This document shows, in pieces, positions 1-7,349 of a stretch of 64,000 nt of DNA. Source of the DNA: Pseudomonadales bacterium (GTDB taxonomy: Bacteria; Pseudomonadota; Gammaproteobacteria; Pseudomonadales; Azotimanducaceae); assembly GCA_028285415.1 (NCBI GenBank), contig JANQPF010000029.1:1-64000 (forward strand), read 5' to 3'. Position numbers and translations under genes: made by a program. The notes beneath the pieces are model-generated. The model was not told where the DNA came from. It did not search any database and worked only from the letters and a program-made list of their open reading frames with translations. The number at the start of each line of letters is the position of its first letter. The stretch's first letter is position 1.

Positions 1-59
1 TCGCAGAAGGCCTGGCCTCGTTTCGCGAAAAACGCGCGCCCGCCTTCAAGGGGCGCTGA
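1..59 (+). CDS. Enoyl-CoA hydratase/isomerase family protein, C-terminal fragment
   Basis: Only the last 18 codons are inside the window. The open frame (codons from position 3) ends EGLASFREKRAPAFKGR and stops with TGA at 57-59. A tail of the form EG-x-x-AF-x-EKR-x-P-x-F-x-G is the usual C-terminal trimerisation helix of crotonase-fold enoyl-CoA hydratases. These enzymes hydrate trans-2-enoyl-CoA in beta-oxidation-like pathways. It converges on the SDR gene that follows. The assignment rests on this short tail alone, so the exact subfamily is unknown. Confidence 0.6.
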   Translation, partial: AEGLASFREKRAPAFKGR

Positions 60-63
60 GACC

Positions 64-828
64 TCAATCCTGCGGTAGCTGCGCCCGCCCGGCCGCCACG
101 TAGCCGCGATTCCAGGTTGGACTGATCGTCAGGTCGTTGATGCACACGTGTGGCGGCAGCTGCGCCAGAAAGCGGATCACCTCGCCACAGTCTTCCGACT
201 GCACCATCTTGGCACGGTCGTCTTCACTGACCGGTATCGGCCGGTTGTCGAGAATGGGGGTCGCCACTTCGCCCGGGCAGATTGCGCAAGCCCGCACGCC
301 GTATGTGCAGGCTTCCATGTTGAGACTCTCGTTCATGGCGTTCATGGCGTGCTTGGCCGCCGTGTAAGCCGGCCCCGTCACGATGCTGACATGTTTGCCC
401 GCCCAGGAGGAGATATTGACGATGAGCCCGTCGCCCTGCGCTTTCATCGCAGGCAGCACTGCTTTGCAACAGTAAAACGCGCCGTCGAGATCAATGCGGA
501 TGACCTGGTCCCAGTCTTCCAGAGTTACGTTGTGCCAGTTGCGGTCTTTGACGTTGATCCCGGCGCTCGCCACGAGCACGTCGATCCTGCCGTGCGCCTC
601 CAGAATGCGGGACGCCACGTTTTGCACGGCCTCTTTGTCGGCCACGTCGAGTACCTCGATGGAGGCCCTGCCCTGGCAGCGATCGGCAACGGCTTCGAGC
701 TTGTCGCGGCGCCTGCCGGAGAGCACCACGTGCATGCCCGCTTCCGCCAGAGCCACCGCGCCGCCTTCACCAATTCCGGTACCTGCGCCTGTGATCCAGG
801 CAATTTTTCCCGTCAAATCTCTGAGCAT
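64..828 (-). CDS. SDR family NAD(P)-dependent oxidoreductase
   Basis: A classical short-chain dehydrogenase/reductase of 254 aa. The Rossmann motif TGAGTGIG lies at residues 13-20, an ASAG segment (variant of NNAG) near 87-90, a catalytic Ser at 140/141, and YTAAK gives Tyr155 and Lys159. It should oxidise or reduce a hydroxyl/keto group with NAD(P)H; the substrate cannot be told from sequence. The frame is open to a GTG/ATG further upstream (864), but I start at the ATG at 828, which has GGGGAGAAG seven bases before it. It is divergent from the PhyH dioxygenase at 891, so the two probably share a promoter region and perhaps a pathway. Confidence 0.9.
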   Translation of the reverse strand: MLRDLTGKIAWITGAGTGIGEGGAVALAEAGMHVVLSGRRRDKLEAVADRCQGRASIEVLDVADKEAVQNVASRILEAHGRIDVLVASAGINVKDRNWHNVTLEDWDQVIRIDLDGAFYCCKAVLPAMKAQGDGLIVNISSWAGKHVSIVTGPAYTAAKHAMNAMNESLNMEACTYGVRACAICPGEVATPILDNRPIPVSEDDRAKMVQSEDCGEVIRFLAQLPPHVCINDLTISPTWNRGYVAAGRAQLPQD

Positions 829-890
829 CAAATCTTCTCCCCGCTGTCTCACGCACAGTATCATGGCGAACGGACATCCGGGAGAGACCC

Positions 891-1703
891 ATGGCCAATG
901 ACGTTGCTGCGCACCTCGACGCGATCAGGATCGACGGATTCTGCGTGCTCGAGGGGGTACTCGACGCCGCGGAAATCAATGCGGTCAAAGCCGAATTTGC
1001 GCCCTACCTCAAAGGGGAACACATGGGCCGCAACGACTTCGAAGGTCTGCAGAGCGAGCGCATCTACGCGCTCCTGGCCAAGGCGCCATCCATGGCGGCC
1101 TTAATCGAGCACCCGCGGGTATTACCCCTGCTCGACGCGCTGCTGCCGAAGAACTATCTGCTGTCGGCAGCGCTTGCCATCAACGTTCACCCGGGCGAAA
1201 CGCCACAGCCCTTTCATATCGACGACGGAGCAGGCGGCCTGCCCCTGCCGAAACCACGCCCCATGTTCGGCGTCAGCACGATCTGGGCTCTGGACGATTT
1301 CACCGCCACCAACGGCGCCACGGAAGTTGTCCCCGGCAGTCAGCACTGGCCGGCGGACCGGGAACCGCGGCCGTCGGAGATTCACAAGGTGCTCATGCAG
1401 GCGGGCTCCGTGCTCGTCTTCGACGGCCGCCTCCTGCACCGCGGCGGCGCCAACACGTCCACTGCACCACGCCTGGCGGTGACGCCGCAGTATTGCGCGC
1501 CGGGGCTCCGGCAGATCGAAAACATGGTGTTGGCGGTGCCGCCGAAGACCGCCGCGCGCTACAGCGAGCACATCCAGAGCCTGCTCGGTTACAACGTCAT
1601 CGAGCCCGGCTTCATGGGCTACGTGGACGGCGTGCACCCGAAGAAGCTCATCAACGCCGACTATCGCGGCCGCAAATACCGCAAGGACCTGCCTGCGTCC
1701 TGA
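891..1703 (+). CDS. Phytanoyl-CoA dioxygenase (PhyH) family protein
   Basis: A 270-aa Fe(II)/2-oxoglutarate dioxygenase of the PhyH superfamily. The metal triad is visible as H109-x-D111 (in PFHIDD) and H183 (in LLHRGG), and an Arg shortly after (TAPRLAV, R194) suits 2-oxoglutarate binding. Family members hydroxylate unactivated carbons of acyl-CoAs or small molecules; the substrate here is unknown. The start ATG at 891 follows GGGAGAGACCC, a good ribosome site. It is transcribed away from the SDR gene. A possible terminator follows at 1728-1788. Confidence 0.85.
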   Translation: MANDVAAHLDAIRIDGFCVLEGVLDAAEINAVKAEFAPYLKGEHMGRNDFEGLQSERIYALLAKAPSMAALIEHPRVLPLLDALLPKNYLLSAALAINVHPGETPQPFHIDDGAGGLPLPKPRPMFGVSTIWALDDFTATNGATEVVPGSQHWPADREPRPSEIHKVLMQAGSVLVFDGRLLHRGGANTSTAPRLAVTPQYCAPGLRQIENMVLAVPPKTAARYSEHIQSLLGYNVIEPGFMGYVDGVHPKKLINADYRGRKYRKDLPAS

Positions 1704-1727
1704 ACGTCAACACCGCCGAATTTTGCC

Positions 1728-1788
1728 GCCGCGCGCGCCGGATATTCGCAGCACGTGCGTCAGATTTTTCATGACCGCGCGGCTTTTT
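1728..1788 (+). terminator. Possible intrinsic terminator after the PhyH gene
   Basis: GCCGCGCG at 1728-1735 can pair with CGCGCGGC at 1776-1783, followed by TTTTT at 1784-1788. The loop is long (40 nt) but contains its own palindrome GCACGTGC. The long loop makes this a weak call. The rest of 1704-1934 holds no gene that I can support. Confidence 0.3.
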
Positions 1789-1934
1789 ACGTTGTGCGAG
1801 CCAGCCCGAAGCTGAGCTCAGAGACTCTATCCCTCTGATTTCATTGAGGAAATTCCAGATTTGCCTGCCTATCGAGCGCTGGTGGCACAGCACTTGCTGC
1901 ATTCAGGTCAAGCAGGCACTTTGACCAGGCAATC

Positions 1935-2273
1935 ATGTCTCCGAGCAGTCTACGTAAACACTTCTGTCACCGTCTCGTATGCGCGTTCCTCTACGGCATG
2001 CTGACGATGAGCAGCGTGAGCGCCGAGCCCGCGGCACGAGCAAGCTGCATTGTGCAGGCTGAAAGCCTGCAGCTTGCGCGCAACGCCGTCATTCGGGCTG
2101 GTGGCGCAATTGCCAACGATCTCAAGGCCATGGGTGCCGTCAACGCGTTCCTGACCGCCGAGCAGCGAGCGCAGCTCGAAAGCATGCCGGGCGTGACGAT
2201 TCTCGACAACGAGCAAGCCCACGCGTTTGCCGTCAATCCGCCGAATCAGGCGAGCTCGAATATCGCCTACTGA
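1935..2273 (+). CDS. Small secreted protein resembling a lone S8-peptidase prodomain (inhibitor I9-like)
   Basis: A 112-aa product with a signal peptide (about residues 1-30, cleavage after SVSA). The mature part reads like the N-terminal propeptide/I9 domain of subtilisin-family (S8) peptidases: a beta strand CIVQAES, a helix LQLARNAVIRAGG, AV-x-AFLT, a helix EQRAQLESMPGV, then TILDNEQ. No peptidase domain follows; the frame stops after another 25 or so residues. It could be a free-standing peptidase inhibitor/chaperone or the remnant of a lost protease gene. The similarity is by pattern recognition only. Its 3' end overlaps the convergent NTF2-like gene by 7 nt. Confidence 0.55.
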   Translation: MSPSSLRKHFCHRLVCAFLYGMLTMSSVSAEPAARASCIVQAESLQLARNAVIRAGGAIANDLKAMGAVNAFLTAEQRAQLESMPGVTILDNEQAHAFAVNPPNQASSNIAY

Positions 2274-2647
2274 TCACCCATCAGGTAGAAGTACTCCTCT
2301 TTGACAATCTTGCCGTCCGCAACCGTGTAGACGCCCATTTCTTCCAGCTGTACGCGCGCGCCACCTTGCGGCGTCAGATCCACGTTGAAGCGGACGGCAA
2401 ACTTGTCCGCCTCGTGCCCGACATACGGACCCTGCGCCGCCTCGCCATGCACGGTGTTCGCTGCGAACCATTCCGTGTGCTTGGCACGTATGGCATCGAT
2501 TCCCTGGACACTATTCGGGGTGGTGCTGTCGGGCATCGCGGGTTCGATACTGACAATGTGCTCGTCGTAGAGCTCATCCACCGCCAGGTCCGACCTGTGC
2601 GCGTTCGCATGTGCCACCAGCCGCTTACCAATTTCCATTGCATTCAT
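2267..2647 (-). CDS. NTF2-like / SnoaL-fold protein
   Basis: A 126-aa single-domain protein with the layout of SnoaL-like NTF2 folds: helix-rich start, YDEHIVSIEP near 27-36, the conserved GIDAIRAKHTEW helix near 49-60, then beta strands ending KEEYFYLMG. Such proteins are small-molecule isomerases, hydrolases or binding proteins, and the ligand is unknown. GGAGAGCGACAG precedes the ATG. It is downstream of a 67-codon ORF and both lie next to the WYL regulator operators, so they are probably its targets. Confidence 0.75.
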   Translation of the reverse strand: MNAMEIGKRLVAHANAHRSDLAVDELYDEHIVSIEPAMPDSTTPNSVQGIDAIRAKHTEWFAANTVHGEAAQGPYVGHEADKFAVRFNVDLTPQGGARVQLEEMGVYTVADGKIVKEEYFYLMGDQ

Positions 2648-2828
2648 CTGTCGCTCTCCTGTCCTCTGTGTCGTCGCGTATCGTTTCGTCTCTCGAGCCG
2701 CTGAAGCCGGGATCCCACATGCGTACCCGCCGCAGCTGACGCCGCTCGGTCAGGGTCAGCCAGGCCCGCAGGCCTTCAGCCACGCGTTGCGGCAGATCCA
2801 CGGGGTTTTCTGAGTGGTTTCCAGTCAT
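2625..2828 (-). CDS. Small Arg-rich hypothetical protein (67 aa)
   Basis: I start at the ATG at 2828 because GGAGGAC sits five bases before it, a near-perfect ribosome site. The product begins MTGNHSENPVDLPQRVAEG, has a predicted amphipathic helix (VAEGLRAWLTLTERRQLRR) and a charged tail. No family is recognised. Its end overlaps the start of the NTF2-like gene by 23 nt, suggesting translational coupling. Transcription would begin in the region with the two palindromic operators. Treat it as probable because of the ribosome site and position, not because of homology. Confidence 0.5.
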   Translation of the reverse strand: MTGNHSENPVDLPQRVAEGLRAWLTLTERRQLRRVRMWDPGFSGSRDETIRDDTEDRRATDECNGNW

Positions 2829-2867
2829 ACGATGTCCTCCAGCCGATGGTGCCATCCTAGCTGCCGC

Positions 2868-2891
2868 CTACTGACAGCGTCGTGTCAGTAG
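2868..2891. promoter_or_regulatory. Operator palindrome 1 (WYL regulator locus)
   Basis: A perfect inverted repeat: arm CTACTGACA at 2868-2876, 6-bp spacer, arm TGTCAGTAG at 2883-2891. An almost identical copy lies at 2922-2945 and the centres are 54 bp apart, about five helical turns. It sits between the minus-strand small gene (start 2828) and the plus-strand WYL regulator (start 2985). That is where a divergent autoregulator would bind. Confidence 0.75.
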
Positions 2892-2921
2892 CGCTCTCCA
2901 AAGCCGCAAAAAACCCGAACA

Positions 2922-2945
2922 CTACTGACACCGTTATGTCAGTAG
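2922..2945. promoter_or_regulatory. Operator palindrome 2 (WYL regulator locus)
   Basis: Second copy of the operator with identical 9-bp arms (CTACTGACA at 2922-2930, TGTCAGTAG at 2937-2945) and a different 6-bp spacer. Conservation of arms but not spacer is what a dimeric binding site looks like. It ends 39 bp before the regulator's start codon. Confidence 0.75.
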
Positions 2946-2984
2946 GGAAAGCAACGGGCGTGGAGATGCTGCTACCATGGCAGC

Positions 2985-3674
2985 ATGAGACCCGCAGACA
3001 GACTCTTTCAAATCGTGCTGCAACTGGGCCGCGGCCGGGTGCTGACGGCCCAGCAGCTCGGCGAGCGTCTGGAAGTCAGCGAGCGGACCATCTATCGCGA
3101 CATCCAGAACCTGATGGAGTCAGGCGTACCCATCGACGGCGAGGCTGGCGTCGGCTACCGACTACACCGCGGCTATCAGGTACCGCCCATGATGTTCGAT
3201 CAGGACGAGCTGCAGGCGCTCATCTTCGGCGCTCAGGTTGCCAAGCGCTGGGGCGATCATGAGATGGCGGCCGCCGCGGAGCGCATCCTCGACAAGGTCG
3301 ATGCGGTGCTGCCGGAAAATCTGCGTCCACAGCTGACCGCGCAGACGCTGGTCGTACCTGAGGTGGCGAGCGGCCAATCCGAGGCAACCACGGAGATGCT
3401 CGGCGCCGTGCGCGACGCCATCAACGACAAGCGACGGCTCTATCTCAGCTACAGCGATGCGGACGGGGTCGCAACCGAGCGCATCGTCTGGCCGCTGACG
3501 CTCTTGTACTGGGGCTACAGCTGGGCAGTCGGGGCGTGGTGCGAGCTACGACAGGATTTCCGCAATTTCAGGGTCGACCGGATTGCCGAAGCCCGCACGC
3601 TCACGACGCAGTATCCCGACGAACCCGGCAAACGTCTGGACGATTACTTCAATCAGGTGAGCGATCATTGCTGA
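2985..3674 (+). CDS. YafY-type HTH/WYL-domain transcriptional regulator
   Basis: A 229-aa regulator. The N-terminal winged HTH starts MRPADRLFQIV and carries LTAQQLGERLEVSERTIYRD near residues 20-39. The WYL domain begins around residue 135 (RDAINDKRRLYLSYSD) and ends with FRNFRVDRIAEA, a typical WYL C-terminus. These proteins bind DNA as dimers and sense small ligands through the WYL fold. Two matching palindromes lie just upstream, which implies autoregulation and control of the divergent small gene and NTF2-like gene. The 3' end overlaps the convergent M56-like gene by 26 nt. Confidence 0.9.
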   Translation: MRPADRLFQIVLQLGRGRVLTAQQLGERLEVSERTIYRDIQNLMESGVPIDGEAGVGYRLHRGYQVPPMMFDQDELQALIFGAQVAKRWGDHEMAAAAERILDKVDAVLPENLRPQLTAQTLVVPEVASGQSEATTEMLGAVRDAINDKRRLYLSYSDADGVATERIVWPLTLLYWGYSWAVGAWCELRQDFRNFRVDRIAEARTLTTQYPDEPGKRLDDYFNQVSDHC

Positions 3675-4851
3675 GAGATTCGCTGCCGCTTTGCTGAGCG
3701 GCTGAGCTCGAGCCGCCGAGGGTGCGTGGCGGTTCCCGGTTCCGGGGTTCTTCTCCATAGGCGCCAATACGCCGCACCATCTGATCCTGCCATTTGACGT
3801 TCAGAAACCGTGGCTCAAACTCCGGTGCCGCCTGCTTGAGGGTCAGCGTAGTGGCTACGCCGACGACAATCGAAGCCACGGCGATGAGCCAGTACGCCTG
3901 TTCGTAAGGGTCGCGAACTTTGGCAGCCCGCCGTCGTTTGGTGCCCGCCCATTTTCCTTCGAAGGAGGCAGCGGCCGTATCCTCGGACACCACCCGCGGT
4001 TCCACGAGCGCGTAACTTCCGTCATTCGCCAGCCGCAGAACGCCCCTGACGTCGCCGTCGACGGTCTGCAGAGTCTCCGCGCGCTGCCGCAATTGTTTGA
4101 GATCGCGCTGGAAACCCTCGGGATCCCGGTAAGCCGCCTGCGCGAGGCCGAGCCCGGGCAGCACGAGCACCTGCGCCAGATCCGCCGCCATGCGCGCCAC
4201 CCACGGCGTTGGCCAGTACAACGCCGCAATGACCCGCCCGGCAAACATCCAACGCCAGGCTGATTGCTTCAGCATCGCCAGCTGTTCCAGCAGCATGACG
4301 TCGACCACGCCAACGGGCCAGTTGCGCGCTGCCGCCGGCAACACCACCTGCGCTGGCCGACCTGGCATGGCGCCAACGTGCCAGGGTACCTCGGCGCCGT
4401 CACACCGCACCGCCACCGTAATCGGCAGATTGAGGCGCCGCGTCCAATGACCAACGCGATCGCTGATTTTGGGGTTTGCCGCCGGTAAGTCAGCCACCAT
4501 CCTCGAGCTCCGCCGCCACTCGGCGGCCAGTCGCACGAGCTGCGCAACCGCTCCCAGCAGCCACACGGACAGCAGCGCCCAGACGACGTAGGCCGGCCAG
4601 GGGGTGTCGTACCGCCGCATCTGTTCGACCGGCACGGGGACTTGCACACCAAGCAGATAGACACCTGCGGGGACGAGCACCAGCGCCGTCAGCGCACCTT
4701 TTCCGAAGAGGACACGCAACGTCGGATCAGCGTCCGCCAGCAGACGATTGAAACCGTAGAGCGCCACCGTCAGCAACAGCGCCAGCAGGAGCATGCGACC
4801 CTCCGCGGGCAGCGTGTCGAGCGCCATGGCAATGTTGGTGAAGATCCACAT
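3649..4851 (-). CDS. M56/BlaR1-like membrane protein lacking the HExxH zinc motif
   Basis: A 400-aa membrane protein. Hydrophobic segments lie near residues 18-38, 50-68, 85-105 and about 320-340. The central part follows the BlaR1/MecR1 (peptidase M56) pattern: VPWHVGAMPGRPAQVVLP and then the helix that normally holds HELAHIRR. Here that helix reads LLEQLAMLKQ, so both zinc-binding His are lost (Leu188 and Ala192) while Glu189 remains. It therefore should not be an active metallopeptidase; a sensing or scaffold role is possible. No BlaI/MecI-type repressor is nearby. Confidence 0.65.
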   Translation of the reverse strand: MWIFTNIAMALDTLPAEGRMLLLALLLTVALYGFNRLLADADPTLRVLFGKGALTALVLVPAGVYLLGVQVPVPVEQMRRYDTPWPAYVVWALLSVWLLGAVAQLVRLAAEWRRSSRMVADLPAANPKISDRVGHWTRRLNLPITVAVRCDGAEVPWHVGAMPGRPAQVVLPAAARNWPVGVVDVMLLEQLAMLKQSAWRWMFAGRVIAALYWPTPWVARMAADLAQVLVLPGLGLAQAAYRDPEGFQRDLKQLRQRAETLQTVDGDVRGVLRLANDGSYALVEPRVVSEDTAAASFEGKWAGTKRRRAAKVRDPYEQAYWLIAVASIVVGVATTLTLKQAAPEFEPRFLNVKWQDQMVRRIGAYGEEPRNREPPRTLGGSSSAAQQSGSESLSNDRSPD

Positions 4852-4891
4852 AGCTGCCTAGCTTACCCGGTTTGCGCGAGTTGTCCCCCCT

Positions 4892-5413
4892 TCAAGTCGC
4901 CGCGACGTACATGTCGTAGAGGGAGCGAAACGCAGTATCGAGGAGGTAAACCGCCACCACATAACCGAGCAGGTACGCCGCGGCCTGCCAGAGCGGACGC
5001 GACAGCCCCCAGCTCATGGCCGAGGCGGCACCGTAGAACGCCACCGCACCCGTGGCGTAAGCCACAGCCTGCGTCATCTCGCCAAGCGGCAGGGGGCTCA
5101 AGGCCACAAGGACGCTGTCCGCAAGAAGGCTGATGAGCACCAGCACGAGCATCATCCGGGCGAGACGGAAACGTCCCACTTTGGCGGTGAAAAGCACCAT
5201 CATCATCATGAAAACGGTCACCTCCGCGAAGACCCGCAGAATCACAAACACGATGTGATCGCCGTGAAAGAGGAGCTGCGCCGCCGCGCTGACGGCGATA
5301 GCAAGGAGCAGCGAGACAAGAAAGAGCCGTCTGGTGTAGTAGATGCGCTCAGGCGAACCGCGCAGGAACATGATTCGCAGAACGCTCAGCAACAGCTCTA
5401 TGACGTAGCTCAT
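4892..5413 (-). CDS. Hypothetical integral membrane protein
   Basis: A 173-aa, very hydrophobic protein with about five transmembrane segments (near residues 29-48, 54-77, 83-104, 112-135 and 140-160). The overall look (short amphipathic N-terminus, five TMs) resembles Yip1-domain proteins, but I do not recognise it with confidence. It lies 15 nt downstream of an LLM oxidoreductase gene on the same strand and may be co-transcribed with it. Confidence 0.6.
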   Translation of the reverse strand: MSYVIELLLSVLRIMFLRGSPERIYYTRRLFLVSLLLAIAVSAAAQLLFHGDHIVFVILRVFAEVTVFMMMMVLFTAKVGRFRLARMMLVLVLISLLADSVLVALSPLPLGEMTQAVAYATGAVAFYGAASAMSWGLSRPLWQAAAYLLGYVVAVYLLDTAFRSLYDMYVAAT

Positions 5414-5428
5414 GCCCGAAAGCGGCCG

Positions 5429-6304
5429 TCAGAGGGCCATCACCCGCTGCATGATTACCCGGTTATAACCCACATCGGCACTCCCCGGATCAATGACCAG
5501 CTCATCCACACCCGCAGCCGCGTACGCGTCCAGCGTGCCGCGAATCTCCTCCGGCGTGCCTTTCAGCGTGCGTCGGTCTGCAAACGGCTTGTCCCAGGGA
5601 TCATCGACAAACTGCACCACGCAGCGCAGGCTGATGTGCAGGTCTTCATCCCGGCCCGCAGCCTGCATCTGATCAGCAAGCGTTGCCCGGTCTGCCTCGA
5701 TGTCTGCCGGGCTCTTACCGAGCGCGTGCCAGCCCTGACCGTACGCGACCGTGCGCCTGAGCGCCGCGGCGCTGCCGCCGCCGACATGGATCGGCAGAGG
5801 CTGCTGCAGCGGCTGCGGGCGAAACCGCTGTCCGCTGAAACGATAAAACTCGCCGCTGTGCTCAGGCACGTCCTGATACCACAGCGCAAGCAGCGCCGCG
5901 AGAATGTCGTCCGTACGGCGGCCGCGGGACTTGAAGTCGACACCCAGGTTTTGGAACTCGTCTTCCGTAATGGCGACGCCAATTCCCAGATCGACCCGCC
6001 CCTCAGAAAGATGATCCAACGTTGCTATGGCTTTGCCGAGGCGCGCGGGATGATGCCAGGGCAGCACCAGCACCGAGGTCCCGAGGCGCACCTTGCTCGT
6101 CGCACCGGCCACCGCGGTCAACACGGTCAGCGGGTCGTGATACGGCCGGTCCCCAAGGCGCTTCGCGACGTACTCCGCATGAAAGAGATGTTCGCTGACC
6201 CAGACGCTGTGGTAGCCCATGGACTCGGCGGCAACCGCAAGGTCGATCAGATCACCCACCCGATCGACCCCCTGGTTGTTGGGAACGCTATAGCCGAGAT
6301 GCAC
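5429..6304 (-). CDS. LLM-class (luciferase-like) oxidoreductase, probably F420-dependent
   Basis: A 291-aa TIM-barrel flavin/deazaflavin enzyme of the bacterial luciferase-like family. Typical features are YHSVWVSEH near residue 31-39, VRLGTSVLVLPWHHP near 73-87, LSEGRVDLGIGVA near 99-111, and PIHVGGGS near 171-178. The subfamily pattern (WVSEH, LGIGVA) matches enzymes annotated as F420-dependent. It lies 6 nt downstream of a second LLM gene and beside the F420 biosynthesis genes, which supports F420 over FMN as the cofactor. The substrate is unknown. Confidence 0.85.
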   Translation of the reverse strand: MHLGYSVPNNQGVDRVGDLIDLAVAAESMGYHSVWVSEHLFHAEYVAKRLGDRPYHDPLTVLTAVAGATSKVRLGTSVLVLPWHHPARLGKAIATLDHLSEGRVDLGIGVAITEDEFQNLGVDFKSRGRRTDDILAALLALWYQDVPEHSGEFYRFSGQRFRPQPLQQPLPIHVGGGSAAALRRTVAYGQGWHALGKSPADIEADRATLADQMQAAGRDEDLHISLRCVVQFVDDPWDKPFADRRTLKGTPEEIRGTLDAYAAAGVDELVIDPGSADVGYNRVIMQRVMAL

Positions 6305-6310
6305 GACGCC

Positions 6311-7213
6311 TCACCCCTTGACGCTGGAGAGAAACTCGAGGGTTCTGTCGTAAGCGCCTTCTTCCACGCCCATGATGGCGGCGTTGAAATCGGTCACGCC
6401 GAGATCTTCAAATCGCTTGATCTCTCCGCGCAGCGTGTTTTCATCACCCACGATGGCAATGTCCGCTGGACCCGCCGCGCCTTCCCGATCGAGCATGGCC
6501 CGGTAGCTGGGCAGCTGGCCGTAAATCGTGAGCTGCTCGGCGATGGTTGCTTTGGCCTCATCCACGTTGGTCGTCAGCACGATAGGCAGGCCTGCGACGA
6601 CCGTCGGATCCGCATTGCCCGCATCGTGCAGCACCGGCAGGATATGCTCACCCATCGTCTTCGGCCCAACCATCCAGGTATTGGTGCCATCCGCCATCTG
6701 CGCGGCGATTTTCAGCATGGTCGGACCCAGCGCAGCCAGAACCACGGGCATCGGCTGCGAGCCCGGGATATCGAGCGCCACCCCCTGCACACGGTACTGT
6801 TCACCCTGGAAGTTCGCCGCTTCTCCACGGACCAGCGGCATCAAAACGCTCAGGTACTCACGCATGTGTTTGGCCGGCTTGTCATAGGACATGCCCAGCA
6901 TGTCTTCGATGACGAGCTTGTGAGACAGGCCAATGCCCAGCGTAAAACGGTTGTTGGTTGCGGCTGAGGTTGTGAGCGCCTGCTGCGCAATGGCCGTCGG
7001 ATGTCGCGGATAAGTCGGGGTCACCGCCGTTCCCAGACCAATTTTTTCGGTTTCGCGGCCGATCAACGCCAACGTCGTGATGGCGTCGAAGCTGAATATG
7101 TTCGCCAGCCACACGTTGTCGAGACCCGCTCGTTCGACGTTCTTTGCCACGCCGATGATATCGTCCAGAGTGTTGTTGGCACCGTCAGCACCAATCATTA
7201 CGCCTATGCGCAT
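6311..7213 (-). CDS. LLM-class F420-dependent oxidoreductase (TIGR03564-like)
   Basis: A 300-aa luciferase-like oxidoreductase starting MRIGVMIGADG. It has the signature of the F420-type subfamily seen in actinobacteria: ERAGLDNVWLANIFSFDA near 28-45, IGLGTAVTPTYPRHP near 58-72, NRFTLGIGLSHK near 87-98, and PVVLAALGPTML near 155-166. It is the first gene of a minus-strand unit with the LLM gene at 5429-6304, and it is divergent from npdG, 136 bp away. Biosynthesis and use of F420 could thus be controlled from one intergenic region. Confidence 0.88.
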   Translation of the reverse strand: MRIGVMIGADGANNTLDDIIGVAKNVERAGLDNVWLANIFSFDAITTLALIGRETEKIGLGTAVTPTYPRHPTAIAQQALTTSAATNNRFTLGIGLSHKLVIEDMLGMSYDKPAKHMREYLSVLMPLVRGEAANFQGEQYRVQGVALDIPGSQPMPVVLAALGPTMLKIAAQMADGTNTWMVGPKTMGEHILPVLHDAGNADPTVVAGLPIVLTTNVDEAKATIAEQLTIYGQLPSYRAMLDREGAAGPADIAIVGDENTLRGEIKRFEDLGVTDFNAAIMGVEEGAYDRTLEFLSSVKG

Positions 7214-7349
7214 CGCCTTTCTCCCAGATGGTATGTTGTCGTTCGTATGGCCTTAGGCTCGCCCAGGCCTGCGTTTAATTCAAGGCGCAATAACGGCATA
7301 ATCCCGCGCCTTCTTTTTCATTTACTCATTCGAACCACCAGGAACTGAA

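Noticed and set aside
5255-6967. 570-codon plus-strand open frame opposite the two LLM genes
   Set aside because: It is antisense to two well-matched F420-type oxidoreductases, has no family pattern and is rich in Arg/His/Gln, as expected for a frame shadow in GC-rich DNA.
7274-7302. TTTAAT-N17-CATAAT as npdG promoter
   Set aside because: The -10 is close to consensus but the -35 matches only three of six bases; not listed as a feature.
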